Origin: Sneathiella aquimaris
Lineage (GTDB): Bacteria; Pseudomonadota; Alphaproteobacteria; Sneathiellales; Sneathiellaceae
DNA length: 64,000 nt
NCBI RefSeq assembly: GCF_026409565.1
Contig: NZ_CP112881.1
Coordinates: 3,727,501-3,791,500 of the forward strand
Direction of reading: 5' to 3'
Shown: one piece after another, positions 52,783-63,197 of the stretch
How the letters are laid out: each line of letters opens with the position of its first letter
Position numbering within the stretch: position 1 is the stretch's first letter
Made by a program: the position numbers and the translations under genes
The notes under the pieces: generated by a model
Database searches by the model: none
Told to the model about the DNA's origin: nothing
The model's input: only the letters and a program-made list of their open reading frames with translations

Positions 52783-54345
52783 ATGGAATCAGCCGCGAGT
52801 TTAAATCGACTGGAATTACTACAGGTCGCTGATACGGTTGCCCGAGAAAAACTGATTGACCGGGATATTGTTCTGGAAGCAATGGAAGAAGCGATCCAGA
52901 AAGCAGCCCGGGCAAAATATGGTCACGAAAATGATATTCGGGCTAACATTGATCGGGGCACCGGCGAAATTCGCCTTGCCCGCGTGATCGAAGTTGTCGA
53001 GGAAGTCGAGAACGAAGCGGCCCAAATGACATTGGAGCAAGCTCGTGATGTGGCAGAAGATGCTGAAATCGGCACCCTCCTTTCTGAACCATTACCGCCC
53101 ATTGATTTTGGCCGGATCGCGGCTCAGACTGCGAAGCAGGTTATTGTTCAGAAAGTTCGGGAAGCTGAGCGTGAGCGCCAGTATATCGAATATAAAGACC
53201 GTATCGGGGATGTCATCAACGGCATCGTGAAGCGGGTTGAGTTTGGCAATGTAACGGTTGACCTTGGTAAAGCCGATGCCGTTGTCAGGCGCGACAACCT
53301 GCTTCCACGGGAAAGCTTCCGTCAGGGTGATCGCATCCGGGCCTACATTTTTGATGTTCGGCGCGAACAGCGCGGACCGCAGATTTTTCTATCGCGGACC
53401 CACCCGGATTTCATGGCCAAACTATTTGGTCAGGAAGTCCCTGAAATTTATGATGGTATTATCGAAATCAAGGCCGTTGCACGGGATCCGGGCAGCCGGG
53501 CGAAAATTGCGGTTATCTCCAGCGACCCAAGCATTGACCCTGTCGGCGCTTGTGTGGGTATGCGGGGCTCCCGCGTACAGGCTGTTGTAAACGAACTGCA
53601 AGGCGAAAAAATCGATATCATTCAATGGTCACCAGACCAAGCCAGCTTTATTGTGAACGCCTTGGCCCCGGCTGAAGTGGCCAAGGTGGTTCTGGATGAG
53701 GACGCCAGCCGTATCGAGGTTGTTGTGCCGGATGACCAGCTTTCACTCGCAATCGGTCGGCGCGGACAGAATGTTCGACTGGCAACGCAGTTGTCCAAGT
53801 GGGACATCGATATTCTGACAGAAGAAGAAGAATCAAACCGCCGTCAGGCTGAATTTACAGACCGGACGAACGAATTCATGCGGGCTTTGGACGTTGATGA
53901 GACAATTGCTCAGCTGTTAGCTGCAGAAGGGTTCGCAACAATCGAAGAAATCATGTATGAAGAAGCTTCTTCAATTGCGGAAATCGAAGGTTTCGACGAA
54001 GAGATTGCTGAAGAGCTGATCCGCCGTGCGCAGGAATATATTCAAAACTACCATGCTGAGATGGAAGAAAAACGTCTTGAGCTTGGTGTCAGCGACGATA
54101 TTGTTGCGATTGAAGTTCTGACACCACCAATGGTGGTTGCTCTAGGTGAAGCGGGTGTTAAAGAGCTCGATGATCTTGCCGATTTGTCTGGCGATGAGCT
54201 GATCAGTGAAGAAGACGGAATCCTTAAAGGGTTTGGTCTTGATATGGATACTGCCAATGATATTGTCATGGCAGCCCGCGCTCACTGGTTTGATGACGAA
54301 GAAACACCAGCGGAGGCGGAAGACGGTGACGAGGAAGACGCATAA
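52783..54345 (+). CDS. nusA: transcription termination/antitermination protein NusA
   Basis: A 520-residue NusA. An N-terminal RNAP-binding domain (about 1-125) is followed by S1 (about 135-200, GIVKRVEFGNVTVDLG), then KH1 and KH2 (about 230-345; VGACVGMRGSRVQAV and SLAIGRRGQNVRLA). The C-terminal half-repeats (about 365-500) have helix-hairpin-helix segments (VDETIAQLLAAEGF, LGEAGVKELDDLADLSG). An acidic tail ends in EDGDEEDA. It governs pausing, termination and antitermination, and may regulate its own operon through the upstream terminator. Confidence 0.96.
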   Translation: MESAASLNRLELLQVADTVAREKLIDRDIVLEAMEEAIQKAARAKYGHENDIRANIDRGTGEIRLARVIEVVEEVENEAAQMTLEQARDVAEDAEIGTLLSEPLPPIDFGRIAAQTAKQVIVQKVREAERERQYIEYKDRIGDVINGIVKRVEFGNVTVDLGKADAVVRRDNLLPRESFRQGDRIRAYIFDVRREQRGPQIFLSRTHPDFMAKLFGQEVPEIYDGIIEIKAVARDPGSRAKIAVISSDPSIDPVGACVGMRGSRVQAVVNELQGEKIDIIQWSPDQASFIVNALAPAEVAKVVLDEDASRIEVVVPDDQLSLAIGRRGQNVRLATQLSKWDIDILTEEEESNRRQAEFTDRTNEFMRALDVDETIAQLLAAEGFATIEEIMYEEASSIAEIEGFDEEIAEELIRRAQEYIQNYHAEMEEKRLELGVSDDIVAIEVLTPPMVVALGEAGVKELDDLADLSGDELISEEDGILKGFGLDMDTANDIVMAARAHWFDDEETPAEAEDGDEEDA

Positions 54346-54952
54346 ATCAGCGTCAAGGCGTCAACAACAAGACTTGAGTGAACCAGTCCGGCGATGTATA
54401 GCGACTGGACAGGTTTTGAAGACAAGCGGCCTTTTGCGCTTTGTTGTCTCACCTGACGGTGTACTGGTTCACGATGTCCATAAAAAACTGCCCGGGCGCG
54501 GTATATGGATTGAGAGTAAAAAAGAGAATATTGAATTAGCCCGAAAAAAAGGCTTGTTTGCGCGTTCTGCCAAACAACCGGTTTCTGTCGCAGACGACCT
54601 TTGCGATATTGTTGAAGCGGGTTTGGCGAAAAGATGTCTGGATCTTCTGGGCCTCGGGCGAAAAGGCGGGCTTGTTGTAACGGGGTTTGCCAAAGTCGAG
54701 GCATCATTGAAGAACGGCAAAGCGGCAATTTTGCTGGCGGCTTCAGATGGTGCGGATGACGGCAGACAAAAATTGAGACGACTGGCGGGTTCGCTCCCGT
54801 TAGTAGAGCTGTTTGACAGCGATGAACTAAGCAAGGCACTGGGGCTTGAAAATGCCATCCATGTGTCAATGGTCCGAGCGGGACCAACAGAAAAGTTTTT
54901 GGTTGAAGTTTCCAGGCTGGCAGGTCTGAGAAATGCCAACTATGAAGGTTAA
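54326..54952 (+). CDS. YlxR-L7Ae type RNA-binding protein
   Basis: A 208-residue protein that joins a YlxR (DUF448) domain to a C-terminal L7Ae/L30e-like domain. The YlxR part carries [26 protein letters not shown] and [13 protein letters not shown]. The C-terminal part carries [38 protein letters not shown]. The start is set at GTG 54326, which overlaps the nusA end by 20 bases and follows GGAGGCGGAAG. Earlier in-frame ATGs would lie deeper inside nusA, so the start is uncertain. Such proteins sit between nusA and infB and probably bind RNA. Confidence 0.82.
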   Translation: MTRKTHKSASRRQQQDLSEPVRRCIATGQVLKTSGLLRFVVSPDGVLVHDVHKKLPGRGIWIESKKENIELARKKGLFARSAKQPVSVADDLCDIVEAGLAKRCLDLLGLGRKGGLVVTGFAKVEASLKNGKAAILLAASDGADDGRQKLRRLAGSLPLVELFDSDELSKALGLENAIHVSMVRAGPTEKFLVEVSRLAGLRNANYEG

Positions 54953-54971
54953 AGACCGGGTCGGAGTAAGA

Positions 54972-57680
54972 ATGACTGAATCAAACGACAAGGGTGGGCG
55001 CAAATCGCTTAGCCTGAACAAACCGCTGGAAGTAAAAAAGGGCACCGGTGACAGCGGTAAGGTTCACCAGAACCTTGTAGGTCGCACTAAAACGGTGCAA
55101 GTAGAAGTGCGCAAGAAACGAGGTGCCCCGGCTGGCGCCGCACCAAGCTCACAGAAATCTGTGGCAACCCCTTCGGCTGCGCAACCCGCGCCGAAATCCC
55201 CGAAACGCACCTTAAGTGTTTCAAAGAATGCCGGATCAGGCCAGGGATCAAAATCCCGCGGTAAAAAAGATGGCAGCATTCTGACACGCGATGAAATGGC
55301 TGCCCGCGCTGCCGCCCTTCAGGGCGCCCGGGAACAGGCTGTTAAACAGAAAGAAATTGACGCTGAAAATGCCCGCCTGAGAGCAGAGCAGGAACAGCGC
55401 CTTGCAGAAGAACAGGCCGCTGCCGAGAAAGTAAGCAGCAAAGAACAGAAAGAAGCGGAAAAAGTTTCCAAACGACGCTCTCCTGAAGAACGCCGCAAGG
55501 CCGAAGAGGAAGAAGCGCGCCGCTTGCTTGAAGAAGTCAATGCAACGAAAGAAGCACAGGCTGCCGTTCACCGCGAGAAAAAGAAAACAGCCCCACAACA
55601 GGAAGAGCCGCGCCAACGTACGGCGAAGCCAACCCAGGACCGCGCAGGTCAGCCCGCGCGCCCTAAAACAAACGATGCACCGGGCACCGACAAACCAGCG
55701 ACAACCGGCCCTGCTGGACGGAAGAAAACCGTCAAGCGCGGTGCTGCTGACGACCGGGCGACAACAGCGACCCGCAAGGATGCGCAACCACGTCGTCGCT
55801 CTGGTCGCTTGACCATTGGGGAAGCCCTTGATGATCGTGGTCCTAAGCAACGGTCTCTTGCAGCCGTCAAACGCGCCCGTAGAAAACAGATGGCACAGCC
55901 TGCGGACAGCCCGCAAAAAGTGTTCCGTGAAGTTACCATTCCAGAAGTCATTTCCGTACAGGAACTGGCAAACAGGATGACAGAGCGGTCTGTTGACGTG
56001 ATTAAGTCCCTTATGAAATTGGGTATCATGGCGACTGCGAGCCAAACCATCGATGCCGACACGGCTGAACTGGTTGTGGAAGAGTTGGGCCATACGCCAA
56101 AACGTATTGCCGAGTCTGACGTTGAAATCGGACTGGGTGGCGATGATATGGATTCACCTGACACATTGCAGCCACGCGCACCTGTTGTGGCCGTTATGGG
56201 ACATGTTGACCATGGTAAGACATCGCTTCTGGACGCCTTGCGGAAAACTGACATCGTCTCTGGTGAGGCGGGCGGTATCACGCAGCATATCGGCGCCTAC
56301 CAGGTTAATCTGGCATCAGGCGATCTGATCACGTTCCTCGATACTCCGGGCCACGAAGCCTTTACGGCAATGCGGATGCGCGGTGCCGAGGTAACCGACA
56401 TTGTGATTTTGGTGGTGGCCGCGGACGATAGTGTCATGCCACAAACCATTGAGGCGATTAAGCACGCAAAAGCCGCTCAGGTACCCATGATTGTCGCGAT
56501 CAATAAATGTGACAAGCCAGATGCCAACCCGGATAAAGTACGCCAGCAACTTCTTCAGCACGAAGTTTTCGTAGAAGAAATGGGCGGTGACATTCAAACG
56601 GTTGAAGTTTCTGCACTGAAAGGCACAGGTCTTGACGCCCTTCAGGAAGCCGTGCTGCTTCAGGCTGAAATCCTGGAACTTAAAGCAAATCCAAACCGCT
56701 CAGCCCATGGCTCTGTGGTTGAAGCCAAGATCGAAACCGGTCGCGGTATGGTGGCAACGGTTCTGGTTAAGAAAGGAACCTTGCGGGTTGGAGACAACTT
56801 CGTATCCGGTCCCGCCTATGGTAAGGTTCGGGCCCTTCTCGACTATCGCGGTAAGCAGGTAGAAGAAGCCGGCCCTTCTGTACCAGTAGAAGTTCTGGGT
56901 ATTCAGGGATCACCGATTGCCGGTGACGATTTTGTCGTAACCGAAACCGAAGGTCAGGCAAAAGAAATTGCCGAATATCGCCAGCGGGTCGCCAAAGAGA
57001 AAAAAGTAACAGCGAAGGCACGTGGTACCATCGAGCAGATGTTCTCTGCGATTAAAGAAGGTACTGCGGATGAACTTCCGATCGTCGTGAAAGCAGACGT
57101 TCAAGGCTCTGCCGAAGCAATTGTTACCTCCTTGGAGAAACTGGCAACAGACGAAGTGAAGGTAAATGTTCTTCTGTCCGGCGTGGGCGGGATTACAGAA
57201 TCCGATATTTCGCTGGCAGCAGCCTCTCAGGCCATGATCGTTGCCTTCAATACACGTGCCAATAAACAGGCGCGTGAAGAAGCAGAAGCTCAGGGCATTG
57301 ATATCCAGTATTATTCCGTCATCTACAATGTCATCGACGACATTAAAGCGATGCTGTCTGGAATGCTGGCACCGACATTGCGGGAAGACTTCCTCGGATA
57401 TGCTGAAATTCGGGAGGTGTTTAACATCACGAAAGTGGGTAACATCGGTGGTTGTATGGTAACAGAAGGCGTCGTGAAACGCGGTGCCAAAGTTCGTCTG
57501 TTGCGTGATAACGTTGTTATCCATGAAGGAACCCTCTCAACCTTGAAACGCTTCAAGGACGAAGTGAAAGAGGTTAAATCCGGTATGGAATGTGGTATGG
57601 CGTTTGAAAACTACCATGATTTGAAAGTCGGTGATTTCATCGAATGTTTCGAAGTGGTGGAAGTCGCCCGCGAACTCTGA
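54972..57680 (+). CDS. infB: translation initiation factor IF-2
   Basis: A 902-residue IF-2. The start at 54972 ([20 protein letters not shown]) follows GGAG and fits family N-termini. A long, charged, repetitive region rich in Ala, Glu, Arg and Lys fills about 15-320. The GTPase domain begins near 405 with [17 protein letters not shown] (G1), DTPGHEAF (G3) and NKCD (G4). Domains II-IV follow to about 902. It places initiator tRNA on the 30S subunit and joins the 50S. Confidence 0.97.
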   Translation: MTESNDKGGRKSLSLNKPLEVKKGTGDSGKVHQNLVGRTKTVQVEVRKKRGAPAGAAPSSQKSVATPSAAQPAPKSPKRTLSVSKNAGSGQGSKSRGKKDGSILTRDEMAARAAALQGAREQAVKQKEIDAENARLRAEQEQRLAEEQAAAEKVSSKEQKEAEKVSKRRSPEERRKAEEEEARRLLEEVNATKEAQAAVHREKKKTAPQQEEPRQRTAKPTQDRAGQPARPKTNDAPGTDKPATTGPAGRKKTVKRGAADDRATTATRKDAQPRRRSGRLTIGEALDDRGPKQRSLAAVKRARRKQMAQPADSPQKVFREVTIPEVISVQELANRMTERSVDVIKSLMKLGIMATASQTIDADTAELVVEELGHTPKRIAESDVEIGLGGDDMDSPDTLQPRAPVVAVMGHVDHGKTSLLDALRKTDIVSGEAGGITQHIGAYQVNLASGDLITFLDTPGHEAFTAMRMRGAEVTDIVILVVAADDSVMPQTIEAIKHAKAAQVPMIVAINKCDKPDANPDKVRQQLLQHEVFVEEMGGDIQTVEVSALKGTGLDALQEAVLLQAEILELKANPNRSAHGSVVEAKIETGRGMVATVLVKKGTLRVGDNFVSGPAYGKVRALLDYRGKQVEEAGPSVPVEVLGIQGSPIAGDDFVVTETEGQAKEIAEYRQRVAKEKKVTAKARGTIEQMFSAIKEGTADELPIVVKADVQGSAEAIVTSLEKLATDEVKVNVLLSGVGGITESDISLAAASQAMIVAFNTRANKQAREEAEAQGIDIQYYSVIYNVIDDIKAMLSGMLAPTLREDFLGYAEIREVFNITKVGNIGGCMVTEGVVKRGAKVRLLRDNVVIHEGTLSTLKRFKDEVKEVKSGMECGMAFENYHDLKVGDFIECFEVVEVAREL

Positions 57681-57718
57681 TTTCCGGTTCAAACCGGCCA
57701 CTAAGTCTAATTAAGAGT

Positions 57719-57745
57719 GCAGGGGTTCAGACCCCTGCCTTTTTT
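57719..57745 (+). terminator. rho-independent terminator between infB and rbfA
   Basis: Arms GCAGGGGT (57719-57726) and ACCCCTGC (57731-57738) around TCAG, followed by CTTTTTT. It lies 17 bases before the rbfA ATG, so rbfA depends on read-through or a promoter of its own. A second small CCGGT/ACCGG stem precedes it (57684-57697). Confidence 0.88.
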
Positions 57746-57761
57746 GCTTTATGAGGATCCC

Positions 57762-58145
57762 ATGGCATCCCGAAAACACCCTAGCAAAACAGCAAGCAAA
57801 CGACAGCTTCGCGTTGGCGAACAGCTGCGCCATATTCTGGCGGAGGTTCTCGCCGAAGGAAATATTCACGATCCGGATGTTGCCGGCAATTCTGTCACCG
57901 TTACAGAAGTCCAGGCGAGCCCGGACATGCGCCATGCGACCGTTTATGTGATCCCGTTGGGCGGCATGAACGAAGACACCATTCTGGCAGGCTTAAACCG
58001 CTCCGCCGGCTTTATTCAAAGCGAGATGGCAAGACAGCTCAGCATGAAGTTCACCCCCAAGCTGGCGTTTAAAAAAGACGAATCTTTTGATTACGGGGAT
58101 CATATTGAAAACCTGATCCGGCGGAACAAGCCACAGGACGACTAA
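57762..58145 (+). CDS. rbfA: 30S ribosome-binding factor RbfA
   Basis: A 127-residue RbfA. The start at 57762 (MASRKHPSKTASKRQLRVGEQLRH) follows GAGG. Family signatures VGEQLRHILAEVLAEGNIHDPD and TVTEVQASPDMRHATVYVIPLG fit the KH-like fold. It matures the 16S rRNA 5' end and is a cold-shock factor in other bacteria. Its TAA overlaps the truB ATG by one base. Confidence 0.95.
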   Translation: MASRKHPSKTASKRQLRVGEQLRHILAEVLAEGNIHDPDVAGNSVTVTEVQASPDMRHATVYVIPLGGMNEDTILAGLNRSAGFIQSEMARQLSMKFTPKLAFKKDESFDYGDHIENLIRRNKPQDD

Positions 58146-59041
58146 TGGCACGGCGACGTAAAGGGATTCCAATACACGGTTGGCTCAATGTCGATAAACC
58201 GGCTGATATGAGTTCAGCCACTGCGGTGGCTATCGTCAAGCGGGTCACCAATGCCCAGAAGGCAGGCCATGCAGGGACGCTGGATCCTTTTGCGACCGGT
58301 GTTCTTCCTCTCGCGCTGGGCGAAGCGACAAAAACCACTCCCTATATGATGGACGGAACGAAAGAATACACGTTTACCGCCCGCTGGGGCGAAAGCCGCA
58401 ATACAGACGATATTGAAGGAGAGGTTGTTGACACATCGGCACACCGTCCGGACCGTGACGCCATCATCGCCATTCTACCACAATTCACTGGAACCATCAG
58501 ACAGACACCGCCCGCCTATTCTGCGATCAAAATAGACGGTAAACGGGCTTATAAACTGGCGCGTGATGGTCAGGATGTTGTTATCCCGGAACGGGAAGTA
58601 TCGATTCTCTCGCTGTCACTCGAAAATATCATTGATACCGACCATGCGATATTCCGGGTTTCCTGCGGAAAAGGCACTTACATACGGGCATTGGCGCGGG
58701 ATATGGCGGTCTCTTTGGGGACTGTTGCGCACTTAACGCAATTGCGCCGCACACGAGTCGGTCCTTTTTCTGATAAAGATGCGATTTCACTGGATAAATT
58801 GGAGAAGCTGTGGCAGTGTCCGGCGGAATTTGAGGATTTACTTCCCTTGACGACCGCGCTGGACGACATCCCGGCGGTGGCCATTTCGGAAACTCAGGCT
58901 AATCGCGTGAGGCACGGCAATGACGTGGTGATCCCAAATCAAGCAGACGGTGTTGTCTGCGCAATGGAGGGAAATATCCCGGTTGCAATTTGTCGAATTG
59001 AAGACAACAACCTGTTTCCTGTCCGTGTGTTTAATATTTGA
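58145..59041 (+). CDS. truB: tRNA pseudouridine-55 synthase
   Basis: A 298-residue TruB. The catalytic Asp47 is in [22 protein letters not shown], and the conserved tail of the active-site cleft has [42 protein letters not shown] opens the fold, and a C-terminal PUA-like domain follows about 240. It makes pseudouridine at tRNA position 55. It begins one base inside the rbfA stop. Confidence 0.96.
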   Translation: MARRRKGIPIHGWLNVDKPADMSSATAVAIVKRVTNAQKAGHAGTLDPFATGVLPLALGEATKTTPYMMDGTKEYTFTARWGESRNTDDIEGEVVDTSAHRPDRDAIIAILPQFTGTIRQTPPAYSAIKIDGKRAYKLARDGQDVVIPEREVSILSLSLENIIDTDHAIFRVSCGKGTYIRALARDMAVSLGTVAHLTQLRRTRVGPFSDKDAISLDKLEKLWQCPAEFEDLLPLTTALDDIPAVAISETQANRVRHGNDVVIPNQADGVVCAMEGNIPVAICRIEDNNLFPVRVFNI

Positions 59042-59057
59042 CTTATGGAGTATATTG

Positions 59058-59327
59058 ATGTCGATCACTGCAGAAAAAAAAGCAGACCTGATCAAGGATT
59101 TCGCGACTAAAGAAGGTGACACTGGGTCCCCTGAGGTACAGATTGCCATTCTTTCAGAGCGCATCGTAAACCTGACAGAACATTTCAAAGGCCACAAAAA
59201 GGACAAGCATTCCCGCCGTGGTCTTCTTCAGATGGTGAGCAAGCGTCGTCGGTTGCTGGACTATCTTAAAAAGAATGATGAAAGCCGTTACCAGACGGTC
59301 ATCAAACGTCTTGGTATTCGTAAGTAA
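59058..59327 (+). CDS. rpsO: 30S ribosomal protein S15
   Basis: An 89-residue S15 ([20 protein letters not shown]). The start follows TGGAG. Helical RNA-binding signatures [36 protein letters not shown] and [21 protein letters not shown] match the family over its full length. It binds the 16S rRNA central domain. Its position between truB and pnp is standard. A leader autoregulation typical of S15 cannot be assessed in the 16-base gap before the start. Confidence 0.98.
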   Translation: MSITAEKKADLIKDFATKEGDTGSPEVQIAILSERIVNLTEHFKGHKKDKHSRRGLLQMVSKRRRLLDYLKKNDESRYQTVIKRLGIRK

Positions 59328-59333
59328 CATGTA

Positions 59334-59439
59334 TCTTTGGCACCTTTTTTAAGCCAAAGACTGAAATTCCGGCGCCGGTTCCGCTTTAGGCAATAGCCTC
59401 TGGCGATCCGGCGTTCGGTGATTCTGGAGTTCTCTCCAG
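59334..59439 (+). promoter_or_regulatory. structured rpsO-pnp leader
   Basis: The gap holds TCTTTGGC (59334-59341) with GCCAAAGA (59353-59360) around a loop containing TTTTTT, and CTGGAG/CTCCAG (59424-59429 with 59434-59439). In enterobacteria a hairpin here is cut by RNase III for pnp autocontrol; the same role here is only inferred. Confidence 0.45.
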
Positions 59440-59533
59440 TCTGGAAGTACAAAGAGATTGAAAATACTGTCGCATAGGGCGATAGGAACTGGCAAACGGG
59501 CATAGGGCTTTGTTTGCATTGGAAGGAAAGAAA

Positions 59534-61639
59534 ATGTTTGAAGTACATCGCAAAGAAGTGATGTGGGGCGGACGTCCGCTCGTAATGGAAACAGGGAAAG
59601 TTGCCCGTCAGGCTGACGGCGCTGTCATGATCACCTATGGTGGTACACAGGTTCTTTGTACAGCGGTTGCTGCAAAGTCCCCAAAGCCGGGAATCGACTT
59701 TTTCCCGCTCACAGTAAATTATCAGGAAAAAGCCTATGCTGCCGGCAAAATCCCGGGCGGCTTTTTCAAGCGTGAAGGACGCCCGACAGAGAAGGAAACA
59801 CTGGTTTCCCGTCTGATCGACCGCCCATTGCGCCCATCCTTCGTCAGCGGTTTTAAACACGAAACACAGATTATCTGTACTGTTTTGGCCCACGATCTTG
59901 AAAATGATCCGGATGTTGTTGCCTTGGTTGGTGCTTCTGCGGCCCTGACAATTTCGGGCATTCCGTTCCTCGGCCCTGTTGGTGCAGCCCGCGTTGGTTT
60001 CATCGATGGTGAATATGTGCTGAACCCAACATCCGAACAGATGGCCGATACAGATCTGGACCTGGTCATTGCCGGAACGGACGAAGCGGTTCTGATGATC
60101 GAGTCTGAAGCGAGCGAGCTATCTGAAGAACAGATGCTGGGCGCTGTTATGTTTGGTCACAAAGAAACACAGGCTGTGATTGATGCCATCATCGATCTTG
60201 CTGAAGATTGTGCAAAGGAACCTTGGGACTTCCAGCCACCAGAAGTGGATGCTGATCTGGAAGCAAAAGTGAAATCCGCTGCCGAGGCTGCGTTGACCGA
60301 CGCTTACAAAGAGCAGGTCAAACAGACACGGACGGACAAGATCTCTGCGGCCAAAGCCGCTGCCCTTGAAGCACTTGAAGAAGATGAAGTTGAAGCTGCT
60401 GGTGGGATTCTCAAGAAAATTGAGAAAAACATCGTGCGCGGTAACATCATTTCCAACGGTACCCGTATCGACGGACGTGACACGAAAACTGTCCGCCCGA
60501 TCGTTGCTGAAGTTGGCGCCCTGCCCCGTGCGCACGGTTCTGCCTTGTTCACGCGCGGTGAAACCCAGGCACTGGTCGTTACAACGCTGGGTACTGGTCA
60601 GGATGAACAGATTGTTGATGCCCTTGAAGGCGAATATCGCGAAAACTTCATGCTGCATTACAACTTCCCTCCTTATTCAGTGGGTGAAGCGGGCCGTGTC
60701 GGCTTTACAGGCCGCCGCGAAGTTGGCCATGGTAAGCTTGCCTGGCGGGCACTGCACCCATTGCTACCGGGTAAAGATCAATTCCCTTACACATTACGTG
60801 TCGTTTCTGAAGTCACTGAATCCAATGGCTCGTCTTCCATGGCAACCGTTTGCGGTACGTCTTTGGCCCTAATGGACGCCGGTGTGCCTTTGAAACGGCC
60901 CTGTGCGGGTATCGCAATGGGTCTTATTCTGGAAGAAGACGGTCAATTTGCCGTTCTTTCCGACATCCTCGGTGATGAAGATCATCTCGGTGATATGGAC
61001 TTTAAGGTTGCAGGTACAGATAAAGGTATTACATCATTACAGATGGATATTAAAATCGCCGGCATTACTGAAGAGATCATGCGCATTGCATTGGCTCAGG
61101 CGACTGAAGGTCGTCTTCACATTCTGGACGAAATGGCGAAAGCCATCGATGCCGCCCGTGAAGGCGTACGTGACGGTGCCCCGCGCATCACACAGCTTCA
61201 GGTCAAGAAAGACAAGATCCGGGATATCATCGGTACGGGTGGTAAGGTTATTCGTGAAATCTGCGAAACAACCGGTGCCAAGATCGATATCGAAGATGAT
61301 GGAACTGTAAAAGTTGCTGCGACAACAACCGAAAGTGCAGATGCCGCTGTTGCCTGGATCAAGTCTATTGTTGATGATCCTGAAGTAGGTGTTATCTATA
61401 CTGGTAAGGTCGTTAAAGTTGTCGACTTCGGTGCCTTTGTGAATTTCTTTGGTAACCGCGATGGGCTGGTTCATATTTCTGAACTCGCGCCAAAACGTGT
61501 TGCTAAAGTGACAGATATTGTCAACGAAGGTGACGAAGTTCGTGTTAAAGTTCTGGAAATTGATGGCAAAGGTAAGGTTCGCCTGTCCATCAAGGCTGTA
61601 CAGGCCGAAGAAGGAACAACAGAAGAAGACGCCGAATAA
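59534..61639 (+). CDS. pnp: polynucleotide phosphorylase
   Basis: A 701-residue PNPase. The start at 59534 ([21 protein letters not shown]) follows GGAAGGAAAG. Two RNase PH-like domains (about 1-220 and 310-550; [27 protein letters not shown] and GSGLFTRGE-type region read as [14 protein letters not shown]) surround a helical linker. A KH domain (about 555-615, [19 protein letters not shown]) and an S1 domain (about 620-690, [22 protein letters not shown]) follow. It degrades RNA phosphorolytically and can polymerise. Confidence 0.97.
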   Translation: MFEVHRKEVMWGGRPLVMETGKVARQADGAVMITYGGTQVLCTAVAAKSPKPGIDFFPLTVNYQEKAYAAGKIPGGFFKREGRPTEKETLVSRLIDRPLRPSFVSGFKHETQIICTVLAHDLENDPDVVALVGASAALTISGIPFLGPVGAARVGFIDGEYVLNPTSEQMADTDLDLVIAGTDEAVLMIESEASELSEEQMLGAVMFGHKETQAVIDAIIDLAEDCAKEPWDFQPPEVDADLEAKVKSAAEAALTDAYKEQVKQTRTDKISAAKAAALEALEEDEVEAAGGILKKIEKNIVRGNIISNGTRIDGRDTKTVRPIVAEVGALPRAHGSALFTRGETQALVVTTLGTGQDEQIVDALEGEYRENFMLHYNFPPYSVGEAGRVGFTGRREVGHGKLAWRALHPLLPGKDQFPYTLRVVSEVTESNGSSSMATVCGTSLALMDAGVPLKRPCAGIAMGLILEEDGQFAVLSDILGDEDHLGDMDFKVAGTDKGITSLQMDIKIAGITEEIMRIALAQATEGRLHILDEMAKAIDAAREGVRDGAPRITQLQVKKDKIRDIIGTGGKVIREICETTGAKIDIEDDGTVKVAATTTESADAAVAWIKSIVDDPEVGVIYTGKVVKVVDFGAFVNFFGNRDGLVHISELAPKRVAKVTDIVNEGDEVRVKVLEIDGKGKVRLSIKAVQAEEGTTEEDAE

Positions 61640-61660
61640 GGCTGATTTTTCAAGTAAATG

Positions 61661-61689
61661 GGGGCGGCTCAGCTTGGCTGGGTCGCTCC
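61661..61689 (+). terminator. 13-bp hairpin after pnp
   Basis: GGGGCGGCTCAGC (61661-61673) pairs with GCTGGGTCGCTCC (61677-61689), with three G-T pairs, around TTG. It lies 22 bases after the pnp stop and has no T-tract behind it, so the transcript-end role is tentative. Confidence 0.5.
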
Positions 61690-61771
61690 GTATCCTGTTC
61701 ACCGCTTGAAGCAAACGCTAAGTTGCTCTAAGTGGTAAGGTACAAAGTAACTCTGCTGTAGGGATTGTCTC

Positions 61772-63169
61772 GTGAAGTCACTGAACTCCATAGTTATGTC
61801 GGGAAAAGAAGTTCTTCCCCTCATCGAAGGCGGTAAAGGTATCGCTGTCTCCTCTGGCGAAAGCTCTGGCGCTTGGGCTGCAGCCGGCGGTGTCGCCACT
61901 TTTTCCGGTGTAAACGCAGACAGCTATGACGAGAATGGTCAAATCATTCCACAAGTCTATCATGGCCGTACCCGTCGTGAACGCCACGACGAACTTGTCG
62001 CCTATGGTATCCAGGGCGGTATTGCTCAGGCCCAGATAGCGCATGAAGTTTCAAATGGCCAAGGCGCCATTCATATGAATGTATTGTGGGAAATGGGCGG
62101 GGCAGAGCGAATTCTGCATGGCGTGCTCGAAGGTGCACGCGGCCTGATTGACGGCATCACATGCGGCGCCGGCATGCCTTACCGTGTTGCGCAGATCGCA
62201 GCAGATTATCAAATTCATTATTACCCGATCATTTCTTCAGCGCGCGCGTTTCGCGCCCTTTGGAAACGGGCCTATCACAAATTTGCTGACTGGCTGGGCG
62301 GCGTGGTCTACGAAGATCCGTGGCTCGCTGGTGGTCATAACGGCCTCAGCAATTCCGAAGATGCCATGGTACCGGAAGATCCGTATCCACGGGTCGCATC
62401 TCTTCGGACGCTGATGAACGAAATGGGATTGCATGATGTCCCGATCATCATGGCCGGCGGTGTCTGGCATATTGAGGACTGGGAGCATTGGCTGGACAAT
62501 CCGGAAATTGGCCCCATTACATTCCAGTTTGGCACCCGTCCGCTTTTGACGAAAGAAAGCCCGATTTCTGATGCTTGGAAGCAAAAGCTTCTGACGCTGA
62601 AAAAGGGCGACGTCTTCCTGAATAAATTCAGTCCAACGGGCTTCTGGTCCTCCGCGGTCCGTAACGAATTTCTGGACGAATTAAAAGGCCGTTCCGACCG
62701 TCAGGTTGCGTTTGTTACATCGCCAATCGGTGAACATAGTGAAGCGTTCAGCTTCGGGGCTCGCAAACGTGAGATTTACCTGACACCGGCGGACAAGGCC
62801 AATGCCGAGAAATGGGTTGCTCAAGGCTATACATCCGGTCTGAAAACGCCAGATTCCACCATGATCTTTGTTGAGCCAGAGAAAATGGCTGAAATTCGGA
62901 AAGATCAGGTTGATTGCATGGGTTGTTTGTCACAATGCTCATTCTCCAACTGGGCTGAAGGCGAAACCGGGAATACCGGACGCAAGGCAGACCCAAGAAG
63001 TTTCTGCATTCAAAAAACTCTACAGGATGTTATTCATTCGGAAAACGTGGACAATAACCTGATGTTCGCCGGACACGGCGCATACCGGTTTGCGACAGAC
63101 CCTTTCTATGCGGATGGCTTTGTTCCAACCGTGAAAGAGTTGATTGACCGAATAATGACAGGGAAATAA
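61772..63169 (+). CDS. nitronate-monooxygenase-like flavoprotein with C-terminal cysteine cluster
   Basis: A 465-residue protein of the nitronate monooxygenase/2-nitropropane dioxygenase type (FMN TIM barrel). The GTG at 61772 is preferred because TAGGGA precedes it. NMO-like motifs are KGIAVSSGESSGAWAAAGGVATFS, LIDGITCGAGMP, GGHNGLSN and VPIIMAGGVWHIED. The C-terminus adds cysteines Cys382, Cys385, Cys389 and Cys412 (DCMGCLSQCSFSN, then RSFCIQ). That could bind an iron-sulfur cluster or metal and is not typical of simple NMOs. A broader family relative (PfaD-type enoyl reductase-like) cannot be excluded. A gene of this kind sits behind pnp in related species as far as I recall. Confidence 0.75.
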   Translation: MKSLNSIVMSGKEVLPLIEGGKGIAVSSGESSGAWAAAGGVATFSGVNADSYDENGQIIPQVYHGRTRRERHDELVAYGIQGGIAQAQIAHEVSNGQGAIHMNVLWEMGGAERILHGVLEGARGLIDGITCGAGMPYRVAQIAADYQIHYYPIISSARAFRALWKRAYHKFADWLGGVVYEDPWLAGGHNGLSNSEDAMVPEDPYPRVASLRTLMNEMGLHDVPIIMAGGVWHIEDWEHWLDNPEIGPITFQFGTRPLLTKESPISDAWKQKLLTLKKGDVFLNKFSPTGFWSSAVRNEFLDELKGRSDRQVAFVTSPIGEHSEAFSFGARKREIYLTPADKANAEKWVAQGYTSGLKTPDSTMIFVEPEKMAEIRKDQVDCMGCLSQCSFSNWAEGETGNTGRKADPRSFCIQKTLQDVIHSENVDNNLMFAGHGAYRFATDPFYADGFVPTVKELIDRIMTGK

Positions 63170-63197
63170 ATATTTTATCGTTTTCTTAATTGCTGAT

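Noticed and set aside
55060-55900. Internal repeat or low-complexity region as a mobile or CRISPR-like element
   Set aside because: It is the charged, variable N-terminal region of IF-2, normal for alphaproteobacteria.
55248-56093. 281-codon open frame on the minus strand inside infB
   Set aside because: It mirrors the biased Ala/Glu/Lys/Arg codons of the IF-2 N-terminal region, giving a Phe/Leu/Cys-rich product; a composition artefact.
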